Origin: Candidatus Zhuqueibacterota bacterium
GTDB taxonomy: Bacteria > Zhuqueibacterota > Zhuqueibacteria > Oceanimicrobiales > Oceanimicrobiaceae
Direction: 5' to 3'
NCBI GenBank assembly: GCA_029262055.1
Contig: JAJDAD010000054.1
Location: 1-64,000, forward strand
DNA: 64,000 nt
The translations under genes and the position numbers were made by a program. The notes below the pieces were generated by a model. That model was not told the origin of the DNA, searched no databases, and saw nothing but the letters and a program-made list of their open reading frames with translations. Of the stretch, positions 1 through 7,856 are shown one piece after another (position 1 is the stretch's first letter; each line of letters begins with the position of its first letter).

Positions 1-2
1 AA

Positions 3-179
3 ACACGATGGCGCCGACAAAAACTCAAAGAGAGAAACCGCATTGAGGGTGCCATTGGAAACAGCAAATCACATTATGACCTGGGAAGAGTGCGCGCAAG
101 AACGGACAAAACCGAGAAAGCCTGGATTCAAATGGCGCTCCTGAGCAGAACTGTCACGCTCGCAGGGCAAAAATTGTAA
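3..179 (+). CDS. IS5-like transposase, C-terminal fragment (cut by window edge)
   Basis: This frame is open from the window edge to a TAA at 177-179. It reads as the last roughly 58 residues of a DDE transposase. The stretch around RNRIEGAIGNSK, followed by YDLGRVRARTDKT and a final helix, matches the conserved end of IS5/IS1182-type transposases. There the Glu of the RxxIEG motif is the third catalytic acid. The start lies outside the window, so it cannot be said whether the element is intact. The downstream terminal repeat was not identified. The family call rests on motif recognition only. Confidence 0.6.
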   Translation, partial: TRWRRQKLKERNRIEGAIGNSKSHYDLGRVRARTDKTEKAWIQMALLSRTVTLAGQKL

Positions 180-286
180 AAGAACAAAGAAAACGCAAAT
201 CAAACAAACACAAAAACAGTGAGCATCATAACAGGAACATGTTTCACTGTGAGTTTTTCAGAAGACCCTAATTAGATTCAATTACA

Positions 287-1513
287 ATGAGTTTATCGTT
301 GAGACCACCAATCCGGATTGCATCGACAGCTTTGTTGCTGGCGCCGACCGTGTCGTCTTATGCATTTGGTATAGAGGCCTTAAATGGGCAAGGTGCCGAG
401 GTCACAAATACCGACGTTGTGATGTTGATAATCTATGTGTTGCTAGCATTGGTGTTCTCATTTCTCTGTTCAGTGGCAGAAGCGGTGCTATTGAGCATGA
501 CACCCTCATATATCGAAGGGGAGAAAGAAAAGCGACCTAAGCGAGCTGCCTTGTTAAAAAGACTAAAACAAGATAATGTGGACCAGTCGCTTGCTGCTAT
601 CTTGACTTTGAACACGATTGCACATACAGTCGGTGCCATTGGCTCGGGCGCCAAAGCGACAGTTGTATTCGGAAGCGCCTGGTTTGGACTATTCTCAGGT
701 GCTATGACACTCATGATCCTTTTCCTTTCGGAAATTATTCCCAAGACCATGGGTGCCGTCTATTGGTCAAAACTCGTCATGCCAACAGCGTTTTTTGTTA
801 GAATCCTGATAGTGGCTCTCTATCCAATTGTCTGGATCTCGGAAAGGCTGACACAATTTATTTCAAGTGGAAAAGCAACACACATTTTTAGCCGGGAAGA
901 GCTTATCGGCATGACATCTGTCGGGGTGAAAGCGGGTCAGATCCGCAGTAGTGAATCAAGGATTATCAGAAACCTGCTGCGCTTCGAGTCACTGGAAGTG
1001 GCTGATATCATGACCCCACGTACCGTAGTCTCTGCACTACCTGAGGACATGAAGATAAGCGATTCATTGAAACAGATAAGCCAAACACCATTCTCGCGTC
1101 TCCCGCTCTACAGCGAGCATCTTGACAACATAACTGGCTTTGTTCTTAAGGATGATGTTTTGGTTTATTCAACGCAGAATCAAGGGAATGAGAAACTCGA
1201 ATCGTTGAAACGCAACATAATTGCGTTTCCAGGATTGGTATCGTTAACTGTTTTGTTCGAACGATTTCTTGACGAACGCCAGCATATCGCAATTGTCGTG
1301 AATGAGTATGGTGGCCTCGATGGACTGGTGACCCTCGAAGATTTAATTGAGACAATTATGGGCATGGAAATCATGGATGAGACAGACAACGTTAAGGACA
1401 TGCGTATTTTGGCGAGGAAGCAATGGGTGGAACGCGCCAGAGCTATGGGCGTCGATCCGGATGCTGTAGATAAAAGGCACTCCGATCATGCAAATTCGGC
1501 GAACCCAAAGTGA
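287..1513 (+). CDS. CNNM (DUF21) domain protein with paired CBS domains
   Basis: A 408-residue integral membrane protein of the CNNM/CorB-like group (older name: HlyC/CorC or hemolysin-related), proposed to take part in Mg2+ or other cation efflux. Residues about 45-200 form the transmembrane CNNM domain, with hydrophobic spans near 45-70, 125-150 and 160-185 and the family-typical LSEIIPKTMG stretch. Residues about 235-365 form two CBS motifs (EVADIMTPRTVV, then VVNEYGGLDGLVTLEDLIE). The C-terminal CorC/HlyC transporter-associated domain of many relatives is absent; the protein ends about 40 residues after the CBS pair with a polar tail. No strong Shine-Dalgarno site precedes the ATG. It appears to stand alone, just after the transposase fragment. 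Transport activity is inferred from the family. Confidence 0.85.
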   Translation: MSLSLRPPIRIASTALLLAPTVSSYAFGIEALNGQGAEVTNTDVVMLIIYVLLALVFSFLCSVAEAVLLSMTPSYIEGEKEKRPKRAALLKRLKQDNVDQSLAAILTLNTIAHTVGAIGSGAKATVVFGSAWFGLFSGAMTLMILFLSEIIPKTMGAVYWSKLVMPTAFFVRILIVALYPIVWISERLTQFISSGKATHIFSREELIGMTSVGVKAGQIRSSESRIIRNLLRFESLEVADIMTPRTVVSALPEDMKISDSLKQISQTPFSRLPLYSEHLDNITGFVLKDDVLVYSTQNQGNEKLESLKRNIIAFPGLVSLTVLFERFLDERQHIAIVVNEYGGLDGLVTLEDLIETIMGMEIMDETDNVKDMRILARKQWVERARAMGVDPDAVDKRHSDHANSANPK

Positions 1514-1707
1514 CATTGGTGGTCGCGGCGAGCGCCTACCCAAATCTTCAACTGTACGCTGAACATTCATAGAAAAGTGGATATATGTTTTAACAGTGTT
1601 TGCAGGTGACTCGCTTAGCGATCGTTCTTTGGAATGCTTCGAGAGTGCGTCAAAGCTTAGTTTTATTAGAATGGCCTGAATATGATACGGTGAAATGAGT
1701 CATGTAG

Positions 1708-1842
1708 CGACTGTCCAAACTGACGGTCATCGATAGGAGCAAAAACAAACTTCTGCGGATCGGCGTAGGCGTCCCGGGCACAAAACCTGAGCTGTTCGAG
1801 ATCGCAAAAGCGATTGCCAGGTTGGCGCTACCGAAGTTATGA
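1708..1842 (+). other. Intergenic region with a possible short coding remnant
   Basis: The 1514-2031 gap holds no recognisable full gene. One frame between a TAG at 1705 and a TGA at 1840-1842 reads as a plausible C-terminal helix (VGVPGTKPELFEIAKAIARL) and may be the tail of a decayed gene. It has no start codon with a ribosome site and no family was recognised. Overlapping open frames here, including one running into the next gene, look like shadows. Confidence 0.2.
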
Positions 1843-2031
1843 CCTGGGCTGACCCGCTCAAAAAGGCCTCTCCGCGCAGCAGTCCCACGATTCACACTGA
1901 GAAGTGTCACAATGTCCAGGCCAGGCCCGGAGACTTTTCCTTGCGCTCGAGATTCTGGGGTGGTTTATTCTCTTATGAAGTGAGAGATGTAGTTTGTCTA
2001 GATAAGATAAAGCAGAAGGAACGAACATTCC

Positions 2032-2814
2032 ATGAGCAAACCCCTGATAAACATTTTGCTAAACTCGACAATGGCCTTCGTGTCCGCCTTTATCTTCACC
2101 ACCTTTTTCCACGAATTTGGACACTATCTTTCCTATTCTGTATTTGGGGAAAACCCAACGTTATTTCACAACTATGTTCAGACTCCCGGGCAACAACTGG
2201 GAATAGGCGCGAAGCTGGTGTCTGCTTTGGCCGGGCCGGTTAGCAGCCTCATGCAAGGCATCGTCCTGGCGCTTGTCGTCTACAAGAAACAGGAGAACAC
2301 AGCCCGAAATTTGTTTTACCTCTGGCTTAGCTTGCTGGGTTTTGTCAATTTTTTTGGCTACCTGGTCATGACGCCGTTTTCAACTGTCGGAGATACCGGC
2401 AAAGCTGCCGAACTGATGAGGCTGGATCATTCTGTCAGAAGTGTGATCGCTTTCGTGGGATTGGTCTTGGCCATTTGGGTCATTCGCAAAGTCGGTAAGA
2501 ATTTCTCCGTTTTCATCCCCGCGGACTGCGGCGCGAAGCTCAGGACAAAATATGTCTATCACATCATGTTCTTCCCAATTATGATCGGGAGTATTTTGAA
2601 TACCCTTTTGGCTTTTCCCGTAGCGGCGTTGCTTAGTGTTATTTATCCTGCAACCAGTTCTTATGTTATCATGAGTTCCTTTGATGCAATCTTAAAAAAT
2701 GCCAGCCCGCAGCCAACAAAGCCTGAGTTTGAAGACAGACTCATGAAATCAGTCATGCTGTTGCTGTTGTCGGCAATTCTTCTAAATCGTCTCCTTACAA
2801 CCGGGGTCGGCTGA
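2032..2814 (+). CDS. M50-like integral membrane metalloprotease
   Basis: A 260-residue polytopic membrane protein with the zinc-protease motif HEFGH at residues 27-31 (H27, E28, H31) inside the first hydrophobic segment, as in site-2-protease-like M50 peptidases. Further hydrophobic spans lie near residues 60-85, 95-120, 140-155, 180-210 and 240-255. The segment STVGDTGKAAEL after the third span may supply the third zinc ligand (Asp). It is small, with no PDZ or CBS domain, so it belongs with the short, poorly characterised M50-like proteins rather than RseP. A GAAGGAA site precedes the ATG. No neighbouring substrate, such as an anti-sigma factor, is visible. Protease activity is inferred from the motif. 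Confidence 0.65.
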   Translation: MSKPLINILLNSTMAFVSAFIFTTFFHEFGHYLSYSVFGENPTLFHNYVQTPGQQLGIGAKLVSALAGPVSSLMQGIVLALVVYKKQENTARNLFYLWLSLLGFVNFFGYLVMTPFSTVGDTGKAAELMRLDHSVRSVIAFVGLVLAIWVIRKVGKNFSVFIPADCGAKLRTKYVYHIMFFPIMIGSILNTLLAFPVAALLSVIYPATSSYVIMSSFDAILKNASPQPTKPEFEDRLMKSVMLLLLSAILLNRLLTTGVG

Positions 2815-3223
2815 GTCCTGCTGGTGTCAACCACCTGAGCAAGTGCGAGTCCTGGACCTCGCAGTGTTAGCCGGATAAGGCGAAGCTGAGCAACAAGGGA
2901 ACGGACCTCACGGACTGACTGCCCTACCATGCGCAGGCTCCTTAGACTGCCTGAGGATTTTTCCTTGTTTCACACGCTGCGCCTGTTTATCTTGTAAAAG
3001 TCTCGCCTTAACGATTGTCGAACAGCCCCGGGAGGACGTGCTTGAATCCCCGATTTCGAATGTTTTTCGTACTCGCCGAAAGAACCGCCTGGCGCACCCA
3101 TACGCTGCCTCCTTAAGTCACCCACACCCGACCGGCGACCCATTTCAGATGACTCTCGTGCGTTCTTAAAGGATGGGGATGGGGCCCCCAATGACAGTCT
3201 CTCTCTACATGGAGGATGTAGCG
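2815..3223 (+). other. Intergenic region, nothing recognised
   Basis: About 400 bases between the M50-like gene and the DUF3857 gene. Only short unsupported frames occur on both strands. No tRNA, repeat or clear promoter was recognised. The end of the region contains the GGAGG (3211-3215) that probably serves the next gene. Confidence 0.4.
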
Positions 3224-5260
3224 GTGAAATCTCTAATTCTCTCAGTCTCTTTTCTTCGTCAAACCTGTTCTCTTCAGATTCCGGCTAGCAGTAGAAACCT
3301 TACACTCATTGGGTGCACATTCCTCACAGCCATTCTTGTCCTTTTCGCCCCTGTATCGCCTTTGTTTGCGCAAAAAGCGCCGATAAAGTGGGGCAAAATT
3401 GACAAGGCGATGCTGGAGATGGAGTCCTTCCCCCAGGACACAAATGCAGCGGCAGTAGTCCTGTGCGAGTTTGGGGAATCGTATATTACCGGCCAGTTTA
3501 CACTGGACTATAAAGTCCACCGGCGCATCAAGATTGTCAAAGAAGCCGGGTATGACTGGGGTACGGTGGCGATTTCATATTATGCTAAAGATCGTTCGCA
3601 AGTGGTGAAGAGCATCAAAGGCCAGACTTTCACGCTTTCACCGGACGGTGAGGTGGTCAAGCACAAATTGGACAAGAAGTCGATTTTTGAGGAAGATGTT
3701 GACGGCAAGCGCAAACGCAAGAAATTCACTTTGCCGAAATTGCAGCCTGGCGCGATAATCGAGTATCAGTATACTATTCAATCGAAGAGTCCATTGCATT
3801 TGCGCGGCTGGTCGTTCCAGAACAGCGAGCCGACCCTGATCAGCGAGTACCGGGTCTGGATTCCGGATTTTGTGCGCTATGTTTGGGTCTTCCAGGGTGA
3901 GACCAGGTTCGATGTGCAGGAGACGAATGCCGAAAACAGGTTCCAGTTGACCGGCAAGTGGAAGCGTTGGGTCAAGCGGGATGTGCCGGCGCTGCGGCGG
4001 GAGCCGTATATGACGACTCCCGAAGACTTTCGGGCCAGGGTGCGCCTGCAGCTCGCCGAGATAAATGTGCCCGGCGAGTTTACGCACAAGTACCTGACGA
4101 GCTGGGACGAGCTGGCAAAAGAGTTGATCGAGGATCGTGAGTTTGGCATGCAATGCGACAAGAAAGGACTGCTGCCGAAAGACGTGCAGGCTGATATCGA
4201 AGGCCTCGATTCAGCGCATAAGAAGATCGAAGCGGCATTCGACTATGTGCGGAAGACCATCAAGTGGGACGGAACAAACCGGTTGTTTGTCGAGGGCAGT
4301 CTAAAGGATGCCCTGAAGGCGAGAAGCGCCTCCGGCGCCGAGATGGCTTTTATGCTCATATCCATCCTGCGTGAACTCGATTTCGACGCTAATCCGGTTA
4401 TTTTGAGCACACGCGATCATGGTAGAATCGTCCACCTGTACCCGCTGGTCGACCAGTTCAACTATGTGGTGGCGCATGTTACAGTGGACGACCAAACATA
4501 CATGCTTGACGCCACAAGTCCACTCCGGCCATACAACCTTCTGCCGCCGCATGCGCTCAACAATGTCGGCTGGTTGGTGCGCAAGGACAACCCGAAGTGG
4601 CTGAAGCTGGGCACAGCCGGCAAGCTTAAGAAAAGGACCGTGGTAGCGGCACAACTGGCTGAATCCGGCAAGATAACCGGCCAGATCAATTGTGTCGACT
4701 ATGACTACAGCGCTCTGCAAAAAAGGAAGCATATTCAGGATAATGACAAAGACGCGTACGTAGAAGAATATTTCTTGTCGGATATCTTTGGCGCCGTGGC
4801 AGATTCCTTTAAGGTTTCCGAGCTGGAAAGTGAAATGAATCCGCTGGCAACCACAGTCTATTTTGGGTCCGACGAGGCTGTCCAGGTAGCGGGAGATTTC
4901 ATGTACGTGAATCCGATGTTGCTGGATCGATATGAGGAAAATCCCTTCAAGCTAGCGAAGCGTACCTTTCCGGTGGATTATTCCTACGCCAGAGATGTGG
5001 CATTCAGGATGAACCTGACACTGCCGGCGGGCTACACGGTGGTGGAGCAGCCGAAAAATGTTGCCCTGCGTTTGCCAAACAGCGGCGGCATTTTTCGCCG
5101 GGTCGTGCAGGTCAATGGCAAGACACTCAGCGTCTTGAGCATGCTCAAGATCGACAAAACCGTGTTTGCGCCCGAAGAGTATGCCGGCCTGCGGGAGTTT
5201 TACGGCCGAATGGTGTCCGCGTGCGTATTCCGGTCCAAACCTGCCACCTGTTCCGGATGA
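3224..5260 (+). CDS. DUF3857/transglutaminase-like secreted protein, 3' end replaced by IS21 insertion
   Basis: A large envelope protein with an N-terminal DUF3857 domain (about residues 60-270) followed by a transglutaminase-like fold and a C-terminal beta domain. The GTG at 3224 is preferred over the in-frame ATGs at 3173, 3179, 3191 and 3209 because GGAGG at 3211-3215 sits 8 bases before it. A hydrophobic signal segment ending in SPLFAQ follows. The transglutaminase core is degenerate compared with the downstream paralogue: SASGAE replaces GDCKAL (Cys to Ser), NYV replaces NHV (His to Tyr), while the LDATS Asp remains. Enzyme activity is therefore unlikely. Native coding stops at 5221, where the IS21 begins. 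The last 12 residues (CVFRSKPATCSG) are read from the insertion end. The original tail survives at 7808-7846. Confidence 0.8.
   Translation: MKSLILSVSFLRQTCSLQIPASSRNLTLIGCTFLTAILVLFAPVSPLFAQKAPIKWGKIDKAMLEMESFPQDTNAAAVVLCEFGESYITGQFTLDYKVHRRIKIVKEAGYDWGTVAISYYAKDRSQVVKSIKGQTFTLSPDGEVVKHKLDKKSIFEEDVDGKRKRKKFTLPKLQPGAIIEYQYTIQSKSPLHLRGWSFQNSEPTLISEYRVWIPDFVRYVWVFQGETRFDVQETNAENRFQLTGKWKRWVKRDVPALRREPYMTTPEDFRARVRLQLAEINVPGEFTHKYLTSWDELAKELIEDREFGMQCDKKGLLPKDVQADIEGLDSAHKKIEAAFDYVRKTIKWDGTNRLFVEGSLKDALKARSASGAEMAFMLISILRELDFDANPVILSTRDHGRIVHLYPLVDQFNYVVAHVTVDDQTYMLDATSPLRPYNLLPPHALNNVGWLVRKDNPKWLKLGTAGKLKKRTVVAAQLAESGKITGQINCVDYDYSALQKRKHIQDNDKDAYVEEYFLSDIFGAVADSFKVSELESEMNPLATTVYFGSDEAVQVAGDFMYVNPMLLDRYEENPFKLAKRTFPVDYSYARDVAFRMNLTLPAGYTVVEQPKNVALRLPNSGGIFRRVVQVNGKTLSVLSMLKIDKTVFAPEEYAGLREFYGRMVSACVFRSKPATCSG
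5216..5221. repeat. Left copy of IS21 target-site duplication (TCCGCG)
   Basis: TCCGCG lies directly before the left terminus of the insertion and recurs directly after the right terminus at 7802-7807. A 6-bp duplication is within the usual IS21-family range (4-8 bp) and fixes the element boundaries. Confidence 0.85.
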
Positions 5261-5319
5261 AGCCTGCCACCCATTCCGGTTAAAAACTGCCACCCATTCC
5301 GGACGAAGGCTGCCACTTT
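5228..5319 (+). repeat. Four tandem 23-bp IS21 end repeats
   Basis: Four head-to-tail copies of a 23-bp unit (5228, 5251, 5274, 5297), each starting TTCCGG and containing CTGCCAC, make up the left end. Such multiple end repeats are the expected IstA binding sites. A fifth direct-orientation copy lies at 7693-7715, overlapping the istB stop codon. Inverted copies form the right end between about 7752 and 7800. Confidence 0.85.
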
Positions 5320-5406
5320 AGTTCTCCGGTTTCATTTTTTCTAAGAACATTTCTCGACTGTTTGTTAGTATGCCTCCGTTGACAGGGTATCAAACGGAGG
5401 ACCACT

Positions 5407-6972
5407 ATGCCAATGCGGAGGATCTCGATGAACAAGGTTCGAGAAATCATACGGTTGAAACAACAATGCCATCTGAGCGAACGTGCCATATCCAGAGTTC
5501 TGAGCCTGTCACGTCCGGTGATATCACAGTATCTGCGGGATATCGCCCATACAGGGCTCAGCTATGACGAGATACAGCTTATGGACGACGACGCACTCAC
5601 CGACCTTCTGACGGGTAAGGCCAGGAAACCCGAACGATACATCCAGTTGACCAAACAGTTTGAGCACTTTGCCCGGGAACTGAAACGGACCGGCGTCACC
5701 CTGCAACGGTTGTGGCATGAATACCGGACCGAACATCCGAATGGGTACAGCTATACCCAGTTCTGTTATCATTTCCAGCTCTGGCGCAGTACGTCTGAGC
5801 TGACCATGCATCTGGACCACAAAGCAGGCGATAAAATGTTCGCCGACTTCACCGGTAAAAAGCTCTCATTCATCGACCGGCAAACCGGTGAAGTCAAAGA
5901 GACCGAAGTCTTCGTGGCCATCCTACCGGCCAGCCAACTCACCTATGTCGAAGCGGTTGAAAGTCAGAAAAAACATGACTGGCTCCAGGTCAACCAAAAC
6001 GCCTTCCATTACATCGGTGGTGTCCCAAAGGCTGTGGTGCCAGATAATCTCAAATCAGCGGTCCATAAACCGAACTTCTATGAGCCGGAGATTAACCCCG
6101 AATATGCGGACTTCGCACGGCATTACCAGACCGTCGTCTTACCGGCTCGCCCGAATCGTGCCAGGGACAAGGCCATGGTCGAAGGCGCGGTCAGAATCGT
6201 CTATGCCTGGATATTTGCCGCTCTCAGAGATCGCATCTTCTACAGCCTCAAAGAACTGAACACCGCCATCGGTGAACAACTCGAGACCTACAATGCCAAA
6301 CCCATGCAAAAGCTGAAAATCAGTCGAAGAGAACTCTTTGAACAAACCGAAAAGGATGAACTGAAACCGCTGCCGCATGAAAAATACACCCGCAAACAAT
6401 GCAAGCAGCTTAAGGTTCAATTCAACTATCATATCCAGCTCAGAGAGGACATGCATTACTACAGTGTTCCCTATCGATATCGGGGCAAACAGGTCCTGGT
6501 TATCTATACCGACGCCGTCGTCGAAATGTTCTGTAACAACCAACGGATTGCCTTACATAAACGTGACCGGACGCCAAACCACTACAGCACCGTCAAAGAA
6601 CATATGCCGTCGCATCATAAAGCCTACAGCGAATGGAGCCCGCAAAGACTCATCAACTGGGCGGAGGATATCGGTGAACATGTCAAGGCTGTCATCGAAT
6701 ATATTCTGGCGCATCGCAAACACCCGGAACAAGGTTACCGGGTTTGCCTAGGCATTCTGAATCTGACCCAGAAATATGACAAAGAACGACTCAACAAAGC
6801 CTGCCAAAAAGCGGTCTATTATCAAAACTACTCACTCAAAGGCATTGAAAACATCCTTAGAAACCGATTGGAAGACTATCAGCAGGAAAGCTTTCAGCTC
6901 CTACCTGACCACAACAATATTCGAGGAAACCAATACTATCAACAAGTAAAGGAAATCTCTCATGACCAATGA
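5407..6972 (+). CDS. istA: IS21-family transposase IstA
   Basis: A 521-residue DDE transposase that cuts and joins the element ends. An N-terminal helix-turn-helix region (about residues 14-45, ERAISRVLSLSRPVISQYL) should bind the end repeats. The rve-type catalytic core shows D147 (FADF), D213 (PDNLKSAV) and E259 (DKAMVEGAV). A C-terminal region of about 200 residues is typical of IstA. GGAGG at 5396-5400 precedes the chosen ATG; in-frame ATGs at 5413 and 5428 are alternatives. The stop codon overlaps the start of istB by 11 bases, consistent with coupled translation. Confidence 0.95.
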   Translation: MPMRRISMNKVREIIRLKQQCHLSERAISRVLSLSRPVISQYLRDIAHTGLSYDEIQLMDDDALTDLLTGKARKPERYIQLTKQFEHFARELKRTGVTLQRLWHEYRTEHPNGYSYTQFCYHFQLWRSTSELTMHLDHKAGDKMFADFTGKKLSFIDRQTGEVKETEVFVAILPASQLTYVEAVESQKKHDWLQVNQNAFHYIGGVPKAVVPDNLKSAVHKPNFYEPEINPEYADFARHYQTVVLPARPNRARDKAMVEGAVRIVYAWIFAALRDRIFYSLKELNTAIGEQLETYNAKPMQKLKISRRELFEQTEKDELKPLPHEKYTRKQCKQLKVQFNYHIQLREDMHYYSVPYRYRGKQVLVIYTDAVVEMFCNNQRIALHKRDRTPNHYSTVKEHMPSHHKAYSEWSPQRLINWAEDIGEHVKAVIEYILAHRKHPEQGYRVCLGILNLTQKYDKERLNKACQKAVYYQNYSLKGIENILRNRLEDYQQESFQLLPDHNNIRGNQYYQQVKEISHDQ

Positions 6973-7702
6973 AGCCACCTTCGAGAAAATGAAATTGATG
7001 AAGCTCCACGGCATGCTCCATGCCTTTCGCACTACCATGGAAACCGGCGGTCATCGCGATTTTACCCCCGATGAACTGGTGGCCCATCTCGTGGATGCGG
7101 AATACGAAGACCGTTACAACCGCAAACTCGCAAGACTTCTGAAAGTCGCTAACTTTCGGCTTAAAGCCACACTTGAGCAGATCGACTTCAAACCGACCCG
7201 TGCGCTCGATAAAAACCTCATCACCCGGCTTTCGACCTGCGATTGGATAACCAAGACTGAAAATGTCCTTCTCACCGGTCCCACCGGCATCGGCAAAAGC
7301 TACATCGCTTGTGCGCTCGGACACCAGGCGGCTCTGGGCAGCTTGAGAGTTCTTTACTTCAACTGCGTCAAGCTCTTTTCAAAACTCAAATATGCCAAAG
7401 CGGACGGTACTTATGTCAAAGAACTCAAGAAAATACAGAACCAGAACCTCATCATTCTCGATGATTTTGGCTTGCATCCCATAGACCAGCAAAGTAAATT
7501 AATCCTGTTGGAACTCCTGGAAGACCGATACGGCGACAAATCAACCATTATCACCTCACAACTACCGGTTAAAAGCTGGTATGATATCATCGATAACCCG
7601 ACGATCGCCGATGCGATCCTCGACAGAATCGTTCACAATGCGTATCTGATCGAAATGGATGGAGACTCCATGAGAAAAAATCCAAAGAACCGTTCCGGCT
7701 GA
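6962..7702 (+). CDS. istB: IS21-family helper ATPase IstB
   Basis: A 246-residue AAA+ ATPase that assembles on DNA and directs IstA to the target. The Walker A motif GPTGIGKS lies at about residues 106-113 and the Walker B motif LIILDDFG at about 163-170. The N-terminal helical region (MKLHGMLHAFRTTME) is the usual IstB_N domain. Length is normal for the family. It starts inside the end of istA (11-base overlap). Its stop codon falls inside one copy of the 23-bp IS end repeat at 7693-7715. Confidence 0.95.
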   Translation: MTNEATFEKMKLMKLHGMLHAFRTTMETGGHRDFTPDELVAHLVDAEYEDRYNRKLARLLKVANFRLKATLEQIDFKPTRALDKNLITRLSTCDWITKTENVLLTGPTGIGKSYIACALGHQAALGSLRVLYFNCVKLFSKLKYAKADGTYVKELKKIQNQNLIILDDFGLHPIDQQSKLILLELLEDRYGDKSTIITSQLPVKSWYDIIDNPTIADAILDRIVHNAYLIEMDGDSMRKNPKNRSG

Positions 7703-7751
7703 AAACTGCCACTTAGGTCTTTTAAATAACCAGAAATGTTCAAAGAAAAAA

Positions 7752-7801
7752 AGTGGTAAACTTTCATCCGGAATGGGTGGCAGGTTTCACCGGAATACAC
7801 A
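7752..7801 (-). repeat. IS21 right terminal inverted repeat region
   Basis: Read on the minus strand from 7801, this reproduces the left end: TGTGTATTCCGG, then an AACCTGCCACCCATTCCGG-type unit, then a second unit starting TTCCGGATGAAAG. It marks the right boundary of the element. Confidence 0.85.
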
Positions 7802-7846
7802 TCCGCGCATGCGGAGCAGGTTGTACTGAAACAGGCCAGTAACTAG
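7802..7846 (+). pseudogene. Displaced original 3' end of the first DUF3857 gene, with right target duplication
   Basis: Bases 7802-7807 repeat TCCGCG. If the IS and one duplication copy are removed, the frame of the upstream gene continues into HAEQVVLKQASN and a TAG at 7844-7846, 10 bases before the next ATG. This tail resembles the end of the paralogue (RAQIVLVRQ), which supports the reconstruction. The fragment has no start of its own. Confidence 0.85.
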
Positions 7847-7856
7847 AGAGGGCGTC

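Larger units (their letters stand above)
5222..7801 (+). mobile_element. Complete IS21-family insertion sequence (2580 bp)
   Basis: The element carries istA and istB in the overlapping order typical of IS21 and is bounded by inverted termini. The left end TGCGTATTCCGG and the complement of the right end TGTGTATTCCGG align, and the match continues through CCTGCCACC and TTCCGGATGAA. Each end holds several transposase-binding-type repeats, another IS21 hallmark. It is flanked by the 6-bp duplication TCCGCG. It sits in the last codons of a DUF3857 gene, in the same orientation as the host operon. Both open frames are intact and the duplication is perfect, which suggests a fairly recent, possibly still active insertion. 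Confidence 0.92.

Noticed and set aside
1839-2243. 134-codon plus-strand frame overlapping the M50-like gene
   Set aside because: It has no recognisable domain and overlaps a gene with membrane spans and an HExxH motif in another frame.
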